A stretch of DNA of 64,000 bases, from the NCBI GenBank assembly GCA_965247995.1, contig OZ252041.1, positions 1,178,001 to 1,242,000 on the forward strand, in the 5' to 3' direction. The notes under the pieces are model-generated. The model did not search any database and was not told where the DNA came from. It was given only the letters and a program-made list of their open reading frames with translations. The first letter of the stretch is position 1; each line of letters begins with the position of its first letter. A program made the position numbers and the translations under genes. The DNA is from JASLZO01 sp965247995. GTDB taxonomy: Bacteria > Chloroflexota > Dehalococcoidia > UBA6926. This document shows positions 46,472 through 55,921 of this stretch, in pieces.

Positions 46472-49066
46472 ATGTTGCCACTCCGGCTGACGCTGGAGAA
46501 CTTCCTCCCCTATCGGGGCCGTCAGGCGCCGCTGGACTTCACGGGGCTGGGAATTGCCTGTCTCGCCGGAGAGAACGGCGCAGGAAAGTCCTCGATCCTC
46601 GATGGGATTACCTGGTGCCTGTGGGGCCGCTCACGGGCAGGGGCCTCGGCTGATCCGCTGGTATCCGCTGGCGAATCGGAGATGGCGGTGGAACTCGAAT
46701 TCACCGCTGGTGAAGGCCGGTACCGCGTGATCCGCCGTCATCGGCGCCCTCGCGGAAGGACAAGCTCCGGGCTCTCGGCGCTCGAGTTGCAGGCGTGGGA
46801 CGGGGAACAGTACCGGGCCCAGACGAGCACACGCTCGCGGGAGACGCAGGAGCAGATCATTGCTCTCCTCCGGCTCGACTACGACACCTTCGTGAACACT
46901 GCGTTTCTGGTGCAGGGACGGGCCGATCTGTTCACAACAATGCGGCCCGCGGACCGAAAACGGCTGCTCGGAGAGGTGTTAGGACTGTCCCACTACGAAG
47001 ACCTCGCGGACCGGGCTCGGGTACAAGCTCGGGAGCGCGAGTCGGCACGTCGCGCGCACCAGGTAGTCGCGGCGAGCTTCGAGGACACGTTAGAGCGCGA
47101 ACCCCAAGTGCGGCAAGACCTTGAGACAACGACCCATGAACTGGAAGCCAACCAAGAACGATTGGGCGCGGTGACTGATGAGGCACGGACGCTGCAGGGC
47201 AGCGTTGCGATGCGACGGGCGACCCAGAGCGAGTTGGAACGTCTGTCGGTGGACACCGCGAGGCTGGAGCGGGAATTCGACCGTCTTCAGGCTGAGATCG
47301 TTTCAGCGACGGCGCGCGCCGAGGCAGCTCAGGCAACCGTGGAACGCGCGGGAGAGATCCAGGATGGCTACTCGTCGCTTCTGGCAGCGCGCGCGGCGCT
47401 GACCGACCATGGTGAACGGGCACGAGGTGTTACCGAACTGACATCAACGAAACCAGCACTCGAAGCCGTGGTCGAGGCCGCACGGACCGGTCTGGAGCGC
47501 GACCTGGCCACGACTAACGCGCGGGCGAAAGAACTGGAAGTACAAGCCAGCCGCAAGAGCGCTCTCCAGCAACGACTCACCGACGCGGAGAATCGCCGGC
47601 AACAACAGACGACAGCGCGATCCGAATTGACCGTCAGGTCCGACGAACGCGAGGCACTTGGCCGGGAACTGGAATCGAAACGGGTTGTTGTCACTCGGCT
47701 GCAGGAAGAGTCGAAGCGTATCCAGGAGAGTCTGGCGATCGTCGAGTCGCCGAATCGCCCTGACGAGATTTGCCCGGTGTGCGGGACGGAATTAGGTACG
47801 CACGGGTTGGAGAGGGTGAAGGACCACTACGCGCAACGGAAGTCGGAGGTGGCCCGCGAGACCACCGAACTGACCGCAGAGGGTCGTCTGCTGCGGGAGC
47901 GGTATGACGAGCTCGGTAGATGGGTGCGAGAGCGGAACGTTCTCCTTCAACGCGAGTCCGCAGAGATCGAATCGGAGGCGGGGGCGATTCAGGCGGATAT
48001 GCGGGCTGCGGATGTGGCAGAGGCGGAATTACCAAAGGTTCAGGAGGACGCAGTACGAATTCGAGGCCAGCTGGAGCGGGGGCAGTACGCAGGGGAAGAG
48101 CGGTCTGCTCTCGAGGCGATCGAGCAGCAAATCATGGCCGTCGACTATGACTCCGAGGCACACGCAGTAGCACACTCATGGGCTGTGGGACTGGAACGGT
48201 GGGACGCGGAACACCGGGCGCTCGACGACGCCCGCTCGACGCTAGCGAGCCAGACTTCGCGAGTAACAGATTTGAACGCTCGGCGCGACGAGACCGAAGC
48301 CAGGATTGCGGACCTGATGGCGCGGGCCGCTCGCTTGACGGAGGAGGTCGATCAGAGCGCGGGGATGCCGGACCGGTTGGCGAATCTGGAGGCTACCGCC
48401 GGCCAGCTCAGCCAGTTGGTCTCGGAATTGGAGCGGAGAAAAGGAGCGCTGGAGCGCGACACGACGCACATTGCCCAACAACGGGCGAGTCTAATGGCGG
48501 CACGTGAGGACGAGCGCCGGTCTTCGATCGAGAAAGGGATCTATGACGAACTAACGGTGGCGTTCGGGGTCCGTGGAATCCAGGCTCTCCTTGTCGAGAC
48601 GGCGATCCCGGAGATCGAGGAAGAAGCGAACCGGCTCCTTTCTGCGATGACCGATAACCGCATGCACCTCCGATTGGATACACAGCGAGAGACGCAGGGC
48701 GGGGCCCAACGAGAGACGTTGGAGGTGATGATCAGCGACGAGTGGGGGACCCGACCGTACGAGATGTTCAGCGGGGGCGAGGCATTCCGCATCAACTTCG
48801 CGCTCCGGGTGTCGTTGTCGCAGGTGCTTGCGCGGCGGTCCGGTGCAGAGGTGCCGCTGCTGTTCATCGACGAGGGGTTCGGGACGCAGGACACCGTTGG
48901 GCGCCAACGGTTGGTCGAGGCGGTTTCGACACTGTGGCGCGAGCCAGCATTTCAGGGCGGGTTGATCCTCGTCATCACGCACATTGACGAGATCAAGAAC
49001 CAGTTCGACTCGAGGATCGAGGTCACAAAGACGGAATCAGGGTCTCGTTTCGAGGTCGTGGCGTAA
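46472..49066 (+). CDS. sbcC: SbcC/Rad50-like SMC-type ATPase
   Basis: ATG 46,472; 864 residues. The N-terminal half-ATPase has LRLTLENFLPYRG and Walker A CLAGENGAGKSSILDG, with the Q-loop FLVQGRADLFTTM. Two long coiled coils flank a zinc hook CPVCG at about residue 433. The C-terminal half has the signature MFSGGEAFRINFALRVSLSQ and Walker B LLFIDEGFGTQD. Such proteins work with the SbcD/Mre11 nuclease on DNA ends and hairpins. No sbcD gene is adjacent. Smaller than E. coli SbcC but close to Rad50-type length. Confidence 0.9.
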   Translation: MLPLRLTLENFLPYRGRQAPLDFTGLGIACLAGENGAGKSSILDGITWCLWGRSRAGASADPLVSAGESEMAVELEFTAGEGRYRVIRRHRRPRGRTSSGLSALELQAWDGEQYRAQTSTRSRETQEQIIALLRLDYDTFVNTAFLVQGRADLFTTMRPADRKRLLGEVLGLSHYEDLADRARVQARERESARRAHQVVAASFEDTLEREPQVRQDLETTTHELEANQERLGAVTDEARTLQGSVAMRRATQSELERLSVDTARLEREFDRLQAEIVSATARAEAAQATVERAGEIQDGYSSLLAARAALTDHGERARGVTELTSTKPALEAVVEAARTGLERDLATTNARAKELEVQASRKSALQQRLTDAENRRQQQTTARSELTVRSDEREALGRELESKRVVVTRLQEESKRIQESLAIVESPNRPDEICPVCGTELGTHGLERVKDHYAQRKSEVARETTELTAEGRLLRERYDELGRWVRERNVLLQRESAEIESEAGAIQADMRAADVAEAELPKVQEDAVRIRGQLERGQYAGEERSALEAIEQQIMAVDYDSEAHAVAHSWAVGLERWDAEHRALDDARSTLASQTSRVTDLNARRDETEARIADLMARAARLTEEVDQSAGMPDRLANLEATAGQLSQLVSELERRKGALERDTTHIAQQRASLMAAREDERRSSIEKGIYDELTVAFGVRGIQALLVETAIPEIEEEANRLLSAMTDNRMHLRLDTQRETQGGAQRETLEVMISDEWGTRPYEMFSGGEAFRINFALRVSLSQVLARRSGAEVPLLFIDEGFGTQDTVGRQRLVEAVSTLWREPAFQGGLILVITHIDEIKNQFDSRIEVTKTESGSRFEVVA

Positions 49067-49151
49067 CGCGATGCTCTGTGGCTCAGGTTTTGATTGCGCC
49101 TGATTCTGGCGCCGACGTACACTAGCTGACTGTAGGAAGGAGGTTGACGCG

Positions 49152-49706
49152 ATGATCGAAATGGACATCGACAGCATTCGCGTCAGCCTGATGAACTACC
49201 AACGCGTGGTGATTCTCAAAGAGAAGGCGTCGCAGCGTTACCTTCCGATCTGGATCGGGCCGGCAGAAGCGGAATCGATCGCGATCAAGCTCCAAGACGT
49301 CAATGTCCCGCGTCCGCTCACGCACGACTTGATCAACACGATCATCGACGAGCTGGGTGCCAAGGTCTCGGCGATCATCGTCTCAGACCTGTCGAACGAC
49401 ACCTTCTTCGCGAAGATTGTGTTGGACCGGGACGGGACCCAGGTTGAGGTGGACAGCCGTCCGAGCGACGCGATCGCGGTCGCGGTCCGCACGAAAGTGC
49501 CGATCTTCGCGGACGAAGGCGTGTTAGAGCGGGCCGGCGTGTTGATCGACAAGGAGACCGGCCGGCCGATCACGGAAAACGACGGTGGGGAACCCGACCG
49601 CGAAGTCTCGGAGGAAGAGTTGAAGCGACTTTCGGCGTTCAAGGACTTCGTCGACGAACTGGACCTCGACCTCGGCGAAGGAGAGAGTGAAGCCCAGCGA
49701 GAGTAG
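49152..49706 (+). CDS. Bifunctional nuclease family protein (DUF151)
   Basis: ATG 49,152 behind GGAAGGAGG. The 184-residue protein has IRVSLMNYQRVVILKEKASQ, RYLPIWIGPAEAESIAIKLQ, RPLTHDLINTIIDELGAKV and VDSRPSDAIAVAVRTKVPIF, the full BFN/DUF151 pattern. Plant members show DNase and RNase activity; bacterial members are uncharacterised. The acidic C-terminal tail is lineage-specific. It precedes the ATP synthase operon but has its own start region. Confidence 0.9.
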   Translation: MIEMDIDSIRVSLMNYQRVVILKEKASQRYLPIWIGPAEAESIAIKLQDVNVPRPLTHDLINTIIDELGAKVSAIIVSDLSNDTFFAKIVLDRDGTQVEVDSRPSDAIAVAVRTKVPIFADEGVLERAGVLIDKETGRPITENDGGEPDREVSEEELKRLSAFKDFVDELDLDLGEGESEAQRE

Positions 49707-49764
49707 GCGGCTGGTCGTGCAATTGAGTTGGGGCGATCGGTCCGGCACACCAGATATGGATTCC

Positions 49765-49794
49765 TTGACTCTCAAATTTGGCGTGTGATAGATT
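49765..49794 (+). promoter_or_regulatory. Putative atp operon promoter
   Basis: TTGACT (49,765-49,770) and TAGATT (49,789-49,794) are 18 bases apart in the only gap before the first atp gene. The match is moderate. Confidence 0.5.
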
Positions 49795-49810
49795 TCGCAA
49801 GCCATCCCGG

Positions 49811-50059
49811 ATGAAACATCAGCCAGGGAGCGACCTTTTCGCAACTGCTGCGAGGCTGGCCGGAATGGGCTGGTTTGTAGCGGTAAGCATCGTGGGTGGC
49901 GCAGTAGGGGGTTTCTGGCTCGACGGGCGGACTGGTTTGGACCCGGCGTTCACGCTTACCGGTTTGGCGCTTGGACTTGTGGTGGCTTTATACGGGGTCT
50001 TCAAGATGGCGGCCCCGCTGCTCGCGGGCCCACCCCGTAAGCGGAAAGGACGAAGGTAG
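49811..50059 (+). CDS. atpI: AtpI/AtpZ-like ATP synthase accessory protein
   Basis: I start at ATG 49,811 (82 residues); a longer frame would run into the putative promoter. Two hydrophobic helices (AARLAGMGWFVAVSIVGGAV and GGFWLDGRTG, then FTLTGLALGLVVALYGVFKM) are those of the short AtpI/AtpZ family (F0F1-ATPase subunit, PF09527-like). These help c-ring assembly or move Mg/Ca. It is first in the operon, the usual place. Confidence 0.8.
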   Translation: MKHQPGSDLFATAARLAGMGWFVAVSIVGGAVGGFWLDGRTGLDPAFTLTGLALGLVVALYGVFKMAAPLLAGPPRKRKGRR

Positions 50060-50065
50060 GCGAGA

Positions 50066-51133
50066 TTGGGTCGTAAGGGGTTACTGACCACAGCGGCCAT
50101 CCTCGGTCTCTCTGTCGTCGGATTTTTCTATTTCGGCGCGCCGCTTGAGATTCCCACGCTGAGGGTTACAGAATTCGCCTGCATCGGGGATTGTGAAAGC
50201 CCGCTGAGTCTGAGTGGGTTCCCGTTCCGTGCGACGGTCGTTCAACAGTGGTTGGGGATGCTGGTGTTGGTCGGCATCGCGTTCTTTGCGACACGCAAGA
50301 TCAAGATCGTGCCTGGCCGGTTACAAGCCCTCGTCGAGATCATCATCGAGCTGCTGTTGGGGCTGTGCGAGCGAGCGGCCGGGGCGGTCAACGGCCGACG
50401 GTTCTTCCCAGTAGTCGCGACTATCTTCCTGTTCATCCTGAGCGCGAATTGGCTTGGCCTGATACCCGGCGTTGGAACTGTCGGGATCGTGGAACCGGCA
50501 TCGGAGGCCTTGAGCCATGCCCACGAGGGCGACGAGTTGGAGTTCTTCGTGTTCGATGGGGATGTCGAGCACGACGCGGTGGTTGTGCTGCCACTTGGAG
50601 AGACGGCGTTCTTCGTCGAAGACGAACGGAAGGTCCACGTGGCGGCAGGTGAAGCTCTGCCTGTTCCGGAGGAGCGAGCCGGGCATCTCATCCCGTTCTT
50701 GCGGCCAGCGAACACGGACGTGAACACGCCGCTGGCGATCGCGCTGTGGAGCTTCATCTTCGTTGAGTTCTGGGGCATCAGCACGCTCCGGCTTAGGTAT
50801 TTCCTAAAGTTCTTCAACTTCGGACGGCTGCTGCGTGGGAACCTTATGGGCGTGATCGACGTCTTCGTCGGATTGTTGGAGCTCGTAAGCGAGCTCGTCC
50901 GAGTGGTCAGCTTCACATTTAGGCTGTTCGGCAACGTTTTTGCCGGCGAGATTTTGATCGTGATGGCAGCATTCTTTCTACCGCTCGTCATGGGCGTAGG
51001 GGTGTACGTCATGGAGTTGTTCTTCGGAATGATCCAGGCCTTCATCTTTGCGATCCTGACGTTGATCTTTGGGGTGATGGCAGTGACAAGCCATAGTGAC
51101 CACGACGAGTCGGCAGAGGCGGCGCATCACTAA
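50066..51133 (+). CDS. atpB: ATP synthase F0 subunit a
   Basis: TTG 50,066 with GAAGG before it. The 355-residue protein is longer than the common 230-290. Proton half-channels and the essential Arg lie in LVRVVSFTFRLFGNVFAGEI; the C-terminal helix is FFGMIQAFIFAILTLIFGVM. About 60 soluble, acidic residues (about 150-212; HAHEGDELEFFVFDGDVEHD) are inserted between ANWLGLIPGVG and RPANTDVNTPLAIALW. The insert would lie in the loop joining two membrane helices. The C-terminus is His/Asp-rich. Confidence 0.92.
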   Translation: MGRKGLLTTAAILGLSVVGFFYFGAPLEIPTLRVTEFACIGDCESPLSLSGFPFRATVVQQWLGMLVLVGIAFFATRKIKIVPGRLQALVEIIIELLLGLCERAAGAVNGRRFFPVVATIFLFILSANWLGLIPGVGTVGIVEPASEALSHAHEGDELEFFVFDGDVEHDAVVVLPLGETAFFVEDERKVHVAAGEALPVPEERAGHLIPFLRPANTDVNTPLAIALWSFIFVEFWGISTLRLRYFLKFFNFGRLLRGNLMGVIDVFVGLLELVSELVRVVSFTFRLFGNVFAGEILIVMAAFFLPLVMGVGVYVMELFFGMIQAFIFAILTLIFGVMAVTSHSDHDESAEAAHH

Positions 51134-51196
51134 TTGGCTTGGTTTAGGCCAACGGAAGTAATACAAAGCAGGAATGTGACGGGAGGGAGCGAGCGT

Positions 51197-51568
51197 ATGT
51201 TGATCTCACGGGTCCCCTGGGGCCGAGCCGTGTCGGCCTTGTTCATCGTTGGGGCAGCCATTGTGGCCACGGGTGGCATGGTGTTTGCGCAAGATGCGAC
51301 CTCGGCGGAAGCCACTGTAGCGGCCGCCAAAGGAGCGACCGAGCAAGCGGAATCCTTGCGGCAGATTGCGGCTGGACTGGCAATGGGGCTTGGCGCGATC
51401 GGACCGGGTATCGGTGTTGGTATCGCCGTTTCAGGTGCGTTGCAAGCGCTTGGGCGGAACCCAGAAGCCCAGGGTGCGATTCAAACGAACATGATCGTCG
51501 GTGTTGCGTTCGCTGAAGCGATCGCGATCTACGCGTTGGTCGTGGCGATCCTGATCAAGTTCGTGTAA
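51197..51568 (+). CDS. atpE: ATP synthase F0 subunit c with leader
   Basis: ATG 51,197 after GGGAGGGAGCGAGC; 123 residues. The c hairpin starts near residue 51: LRQIAAGLAMGLGAIGPGIG, GRNPEAQGAIQ loop, and VAFAEAIAIYALVVAILIKF with the ion-binding Glu. No extra Na-type residues are obvious, so protons are likely. The first 33 residues (VSALFIVGAAIVATGGMVFA followed by QDA) look like a cleavable signal peptide, longer than the usual c subunit of about 75 residues. Confidence 0.92.
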   Translation: MLISRVPWGRAVSALFIVGAAIVATGGMVFAQDATSAEATVAAAKGATEQAESLRQIAAGLAMGLGAIGPGIGVGIAVSGALQALGRNPEAQGAIQTNMIVGVAFAEAIAIYALVVAILIKFV

Positions 51569-51599
51569 GCGGCGGTTCGCTAGGAACAGGAGATCGAGC

Positions 51600-52109
51600 G
51601 TGGAAGCCATCGGTATCAATCTGCCGGGGCTGATCGCCCAGTTCGTTAACTTTGGGCTGCTACTGCTCCTCTTGGGGGTCCTTGCCTATCGTCCGGTGCT
51701 GCGCATCCTCGATCAGCGCGCTGAGCGGATCCGCGAATCGCTGGAAGCGGCGGAGCGCGCCCGGCAGGAATCGGCACGGAGCGAGGAAGAGGTGCAACGG
51801 GCGCTCGGCGAGGCACGCGAACGGGCGCAGCAGATCGTCCAGCAAGCGCAAGAACTCGGCCAACGAATGGAGGCGGACGCCCGCGACGGAGCGCGCACGG
51901 AAGCGGAAGTGCTGATCGCCCGTGCGCGGGATGAGATTCAACGAGAACGAGATGACGCGGTCGAGCAGGTACGGAAGGAGTTCGCCGATCTGGCGATCCT
52001 TGCTGCGGAACGGGTGATCAATCAGTCACTCGACACGTCGTCGCACCGTTCATTGGTCGAAGAAGTACTGCAGGACGCACAATCGCCGCCCGCTGGCGGA
52101 GGCAACTGA
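51600..52109 (+). CDS. atpF: ATP synthase F0 subunit b
   Basis: GTG 51,600; 169 residues. One N-terminal membrane helix (LPGLIAQFVNFGLLLLLLGV) and then a long charged coiled coil (RILDQRAERIRESLEAAERA, QQIVQQAQELGQRMEADARD) that forms the peripheral stalk. Length normal. It precedes atpH with a four-base gap. Confidence 0.94.
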   Translation: MEAIGINLPGLIAQFVNFGLLLLLLGVLAYRPVLRILDQRAERIRESLEAAERARQESARSEEEVQRALGEARERAQQIVQQAQELGQRMEADARDGARTEAEVLIARARDEIQRERDDAVEQVRKEFADLAILAAERVINQSLDTSSHRSLVEEVLQDAQSPPAGGGN

Positions 52110-52112
52110 GCC

Positions 52113-52658
52113 ATGCCGTCAACAGGTTCGGCGCGACGGTACGCACGGGCGGTCTTTGAGATCGCTCGTGACAACGACACATTCGATCGATGGAGCGAGG
52201 ACCTGGATGCTGTAGCGGCAGTACTTGAACTCCCGGAAACGCAGGGATTTTTGACGGCCTCCCGAGTGTCAGACGAACAGAAGCAACGGCTATTGGACGA
52301 GCACCTCAGCGACGTGAGTCGTGAAGCTAGGAACTTGGTGGCCGTACTGGTCCGGCGCGGACGCGCGCACTTGGCGCGCGGCATCGACGAGGCATACCGG
52401 GACATGCTCGATGAGCACCGTGGCATCGTTTCTGCGACGGTGACAACAGCGGTACCGCTTGCCGATGACCTCCGCGACGGCGTTGAGTCCAGTCTTAGGG
52501 ACCGGATGGGCGGTCGGGACCTCCGACTCGTCTCGACGGTCGATGAGAACATCCTGGGTGGCATGGTGGCGCGCGTAGGTGATCAGGTGATCGACGGAAG
52601 CGTCCGGACGCGCCTCAGGCACATGCGTAACTGGTTGCGGGACGAGGCAACCTCGTAG
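52113..52658 (+). CDS. atpH: ATP synthase F1 subunit delta
   Basis: ATG 52,113; 181 residues. Typical delta/OSCP features: ARRYARAVFEIARDNDTFDR at the N-terminus, the mid part RNLVAVLVRRGRAHLARGI, and the end MGGRDLRLVSTVDENILGGM with VRTRLRHMR. It joins subunit b to the top of F1. Confidence 0.93.
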   Translation: MPSTGSARRYARAVFEIARDNDTFDRWSEDLDAVAAVLELPETQGFLTASRVSDEQKQRLLDEHLSDVSREARNLVAVLVRRGRAHLARGIDEAYRDMLDEHRGIVSATVTTAVPLADDLRDGVESSLRDRMGGRDLRLVSTVDENILGGMVARVGDQVIDGSVRTRLRHMRNWLRDEATS

Positions 52659-52736
52659 TCGGAACGAATAGTAGAGAACCCGAAAGCCCGCGGCAGTTCG
52701 GTCCGCCGAACCCCAAGCGGACGAGGAGAACAGGCG

Positions 52737-54248
52737 ATGGCGGTTCAGGGTCAAGACATAGCGTCAATCATCCGGCGGCAGATCGAGGAATTCGGGGCGA
52801 CGGTCGAGGCGGTCGACGTTGGGACCGTGATCCAAACGGGTGACGGGATCGCGACGGTCCACGGTCTCACGGGCGTCCGGTACGGCGAGTTGGTCGAGTT
52901 CGACACCGGCGCCACTGGGATGGCGCTGAACCTGGAAGAGGAGACCGTCGGCCTAGTGATCCTGGGGGACCCCGAGGGGATCAAGGAGGGCACTGAGGTC
53001 CGGACGACCGGCAGGATCGCCGAAGTTCCCGTGGGCGATGCCCTCGTTGGTCGGGTGATCGACTCGCTCGGTAATCCACTTGATGGCAAAGGGGCTATCA
53101 ACACTGCGAGGACGCGGCCGATCGAACGGGTTGCGCCCGACGTCTCCGTGCGAGCGGGCGTCGACACCCCAGTACAAACGGGACTGAAAGCCGTCGACGC
53201 GATGATCCCGATTGGGCGCGGACAGCGAGAGCTGATCATCGGCGACCGGTCCACAGGGAAGACGGCGGTCGCGATCGACACGATCATCAACCAGCGTGGC
53301 GGTGACCTCCTCTGCATCTACGTCGCCATTGGCCAGAAGGCATCCAAGGTGGCGCAACTCGTTGCGACGCTGGAGCAGGCAGGCGCGATGGAGCACACCG
53401 TTGTTGTGGCGGCGAACTCGTCCGACCCGGCACCGATGCAGTACTTGGCCCCATATGCGGGTTGCGCGATCGGCGAAGAATTCATGGAGCAGGGGAAGGA
53501 TGCCCTGATCGTCTATGACGACCTCTCCAAGCATGCGTGGGCATACCGGCAGATCTCACTCTTGCTCCGCCGACCACCAGGGCGGGAGGCGTATCCCGGC
53601 GACGTGTTCTATCTGCATAGCCGCCTGCTCGAGCGGGCGGCCCGAATGGATGAGGTCCATGGGAGCGGTTCGCTCACAGCGCTCCCGATCATCGAGACTC
53701 AAGCTGGAGACGTATCCGCCTACATCCCGACCAACGTGATCTCGATCACGGACGGGCAGATCTATCTCGAGACCGACCTCTTCAACGCCGGCATACGGCC
53801 AGCGGTGAACGCAGGGTTGTCCGTCTCCCGAGTCGGCGGTGCTGCCCAAACGCGCGGCATCCGAAGGGTTGCCGGAAGGCTGCGGCTTGACTTGGCGCAA
53901 TACCGGAACCTGCAGGCGTTCGCGCAGTTCGGCGCCCAAGACCTGGACCCGGCCACACGTCGGCAGTTGGAGCGCGGCCAAGTCCTGACGGAACTGCTCA
54001 AACAGCGCCAATACGAGCCAGTCCCCGTTGAAAAGGAGGTCGTCATCCTCTTCGCCGCGACGAACGGCTATATGGATAGCATTCCAATGGACAGAGTGAG
54101 CGCGTACGAAAGCGCGCTGTTCACGCTTATCGAAGCCAGCCATCCGCAGATCCTCGAATCGATCCGGAACGAGAAGGACATCACTGAGGAAATCGATGTT
54201 TCCCTTCGAGGCGCGCTCGACGAGTTCGCGCAATCCGGGGCGTTCTAA
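52737..54248 (+). CDS. atpA: ATP synthase F1 subunit alpha
   Basis: ATG 52,737 after GAGGAGAACAGG; 503 residues, the normal length. It has the beta-barrel (GDGIATVHGLTGVRYGELV), Walker A GDRSTGKTAVAIDTI, LIVYDDLSKHAWAYRQISLL, the LPIIETQAGDVSAYIPTNVI segment and the C-terminal helical domain. The sequence SVSRVGGAAQT carries the alpha arginine finger. Confidence 0.96.
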   Translation: MAVQGQDIASIIRRQIEEFGATVEAVDVGTVIQTGDGIATVHGLTGVRYGELVEFDTGATGMALNLEEETVGLVILGDPEGIKEGTEVRTTGRIAEVPVGDALVGRVIDSLGNPLDGKGAINTARTRPIERVAPDVSVRAGVDTPVQTGLKAVDAMIPIGRGQRELIIGDRSTGKTAVAIDTIINQRGGDLLCIYVAIGQKASKVAQLVATLEQAGAMEHTVVVAANSSDPAPMQYLAPYAGCAIGEEFMEQGKDALIVYDDLSKHAWAYRQISLLLRRPPGREAYPGDVFYLHSRLLERAARMDEVHGSGSLTALPIIETQAGDVSAYIPTNVISITDGQIYLETDLFNAGIRPAVNAGLSVSRVGGAAQTRGIRRVAGRLRLDLAQYRNLQAFAQFGAQDLDPATRRQLERGQVLTELLKQRQYEPVPVEKEVVILFAATNGYMDSIPMDRVSAYESALFTLIEASHPQILESIRNEKDITEEIDVSLRGALDEFAQSGAF

Positions 54249-54284
54249 GAAGAGCGCGTCGCACCCACTACGGACCAAGACGGC

Positions 54285-55166
54285 ATGCCAAGCACAAGAG
54301 AAATACGACGCAGAATCCGGGGTGTGCAAAGCACGGCCCGGATCACGAAGGCGATGGAGTTGATCGCAGCGGCGAAGATGCGCCGCGCGCAACAGCGTGT
54401 GTTGGCGTCCCGGCCGTACGCCACCAAACTGGTGGACTTCTTGGGTGACCTGGTCGCTCGGCAATCCGGGACGGATATGAGTGACCTGCACCCTCTGATG
54501 GAAGTGCGGGAGGCAAATGCCGTTGGGATCATCTTGGTGACCCCCGACAGAGGTTTGTGCGGGGGCTTGAATGCGAACCTGATCCGCACTGCGACCCGGT
54601 TTAGCGCCGACCAGACTGCTCCTGCTTCCTGGGTGGCGGTCGGGCGTAAGGGCCGGGACTTTCTGACCCGCTACGGACGAGACGTCAAGGCTGAATTCAC
54701 GGGGCTCGGCGATTTCCCTGATGCTCTGAGTACGGCGCCGATCGCGACGGTCGCCATGCAGGACTACATCGAGCATGCCGTCGATCGCGTCTACCTGGTG
54801 TTCGCGGATTACGTGAGCGTTGCCATCCAACGTCCCACCGTGCGGCAACTCCTGCCGATTCAACCGCCGTCGGAGACCGGAGAAGCGGTCACGGCGCTGC
54901 CCTCCGACTATGAGTACGAACCGGACCCCACCACGGTGCTCGATAGCCTGTTGCCCCGTTACGTCGAGATGCTGGTATATCAGGCGACCTTGGAGAATGT
55001 GGCTTCCGAGCAGTCGGCTCGAATGGTCGCAATGCGGAACGCGACGGACAGCGCCGAGGAGATGATCTCGGACCTGAGCTTGGTCTACAACAAGGCACGG
55101 CAAGAAACGATCACCAAAGAACTGCTGGACCTGGTGGGCGGAGTGGCCGCTCTAGAGAACGCGTGA
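54285..55166 (+). CDS. atpG: ATP synthase F1 subunit gamma
   Basis: ATG 54,285; 293 residues. STREIRRRIRGVQSTARITK and AMELIAAAKMRRAQ form the N-terminal rotor helix; LVTPDRGLCGGLNANLIR is the family signature; SARMVAMRNATDSAEEMISD and LVYNKARQETITKELLDLV close the central shaft. Its stop overlaps the start of the first HAD gene. Confidence 0.95.
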   Translation: MPSTREIRRRIRGVQSTARITKAMELIAAAKMRRAQQRVLASRPYATKLVDFLGDLVARQSGTDMSDLHPLMEVREANAVGIILVTPDRGLCGGLNANLIRTATRFSADQTAPASWVAVGRKGRDFLTRYGRDVKAEFTGLGDFPDALSTAPIATVAMQDYIEHAVDRVYLVFADYVSVAIQRPTVRQLLPIQPPSETGEAVTALPSDYEYEPDPTTVLDSLLPRYVEMLVYQATLENVASEQSARMVAMRNATDSAEEMISDLSLVYNKARQETITKELLDLVGGVAALENA

Positions 55167-55906
55167 TGACGAGCGCTCCGACGCTAGTTGACGCTGTCGT
55201 TCGCACATCGGGAAACGATGGCCAGATTCGGGCAGGGATCACCGGGGTGATCCTTGACCTCGATGGAGTACTGGCTGATACCGAGACACAGTTCTTCCGG
55301 GCCGTGAATGAGATTCTCGCTCGAGAGGGATTGACTGCGCTTCGGGATGCCGAGGCGGTTCGGCTTGTTGGGCTAGACAACGAAACGTTGTGGACCCGCC
55401 TTTGCGAGATTCGCCCCTTGCGGTTGGCGCTTGGCGAGTACACCAGTTGGGTGGATGCGGTAGCGCAGGACCTCTACGCGCGGGACCTTGCTCCGGCTGA
55501 AGGGGCGATCGAACTGCTGGCCCGAATCAGAACCGAGCATTTGCCGCTCGGGCTCGCGACTTCGGCGGAGGCCGCTTGGGTCGACAACCGGCTCGGCGTC
55601 CTGGGGTTAACGGGGGCATTTGACGTGATCGTGACTGGAGACACGGTCCGACACACGAAGCCACACCCGGAGATCTATCTCACCGCTGCCGCGAATCTAG
55701 GTGTGACACCGGGAGACGTGCTGGCCGTCGAGGACTCTCCGACGGGGATCTCGTCAGCGAAGGCGGCCGGTGTGTTCGTCGCGGCGTTACGGACCCGATG
55801 GTCCAAGCATATGGACCTGTCTGCTGCTGACGCCGTCGTCGACTCCCTGCATGACATCGCATTCGACAGGCCCATCGCAGGTCGCACCGAATTGGCGGCC
55901 GGTTAG
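55166..55906 (+). CDS. HAD-superfamily hydrolase 1 inside the atp operon
   Basis: ATG 55,166 overlaps the atpG stop (a GTG three bases earlier is possible). The 246-residue protein has HAD motif I LDLDGVLADTET, the cap domain, motif II ATSAEA, Lys in RHTKPHPEIY, and motif IV AVEDSPTGISSAKAAG. This is the phosphoglycolate phosphatase / beta-phosphoglucomutase type. The substrate is unknown. Tight coupling to atpG and a sister gene after it show it is a true member of the operon. Confidence 0.9.
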   Translation: MTSAPTLVDAVVRTSGNDGQIRAGITGVILDLDGVLADTETQFFRAVNEILAREGLTALRDAEAVRLVGLDNETLWTRLCEIRPLRLALGEYTSWVDAVAQDLYARDLAPAEGAIELLARIRTEHLPLGLATSAEAAWVDNRLGVLGLTGAFDVIVTGDTVRHTKPHPEIYLTAAANLGVTPGDVLAVEDSPTGISSAKAAGVFVAALRTRWSKHMDLSAADAVVDSLHDIAFDRPIAGRTELAAG

Positions 55907-55921
55907 CGAGGTGGCATTGCG

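Noticed and set aside
53556..55103. A 515-codon minus-strand open frame across atpA and atpG
   Set aside because: Both plus-strand genes are certain; the antisense frame has no protein features.
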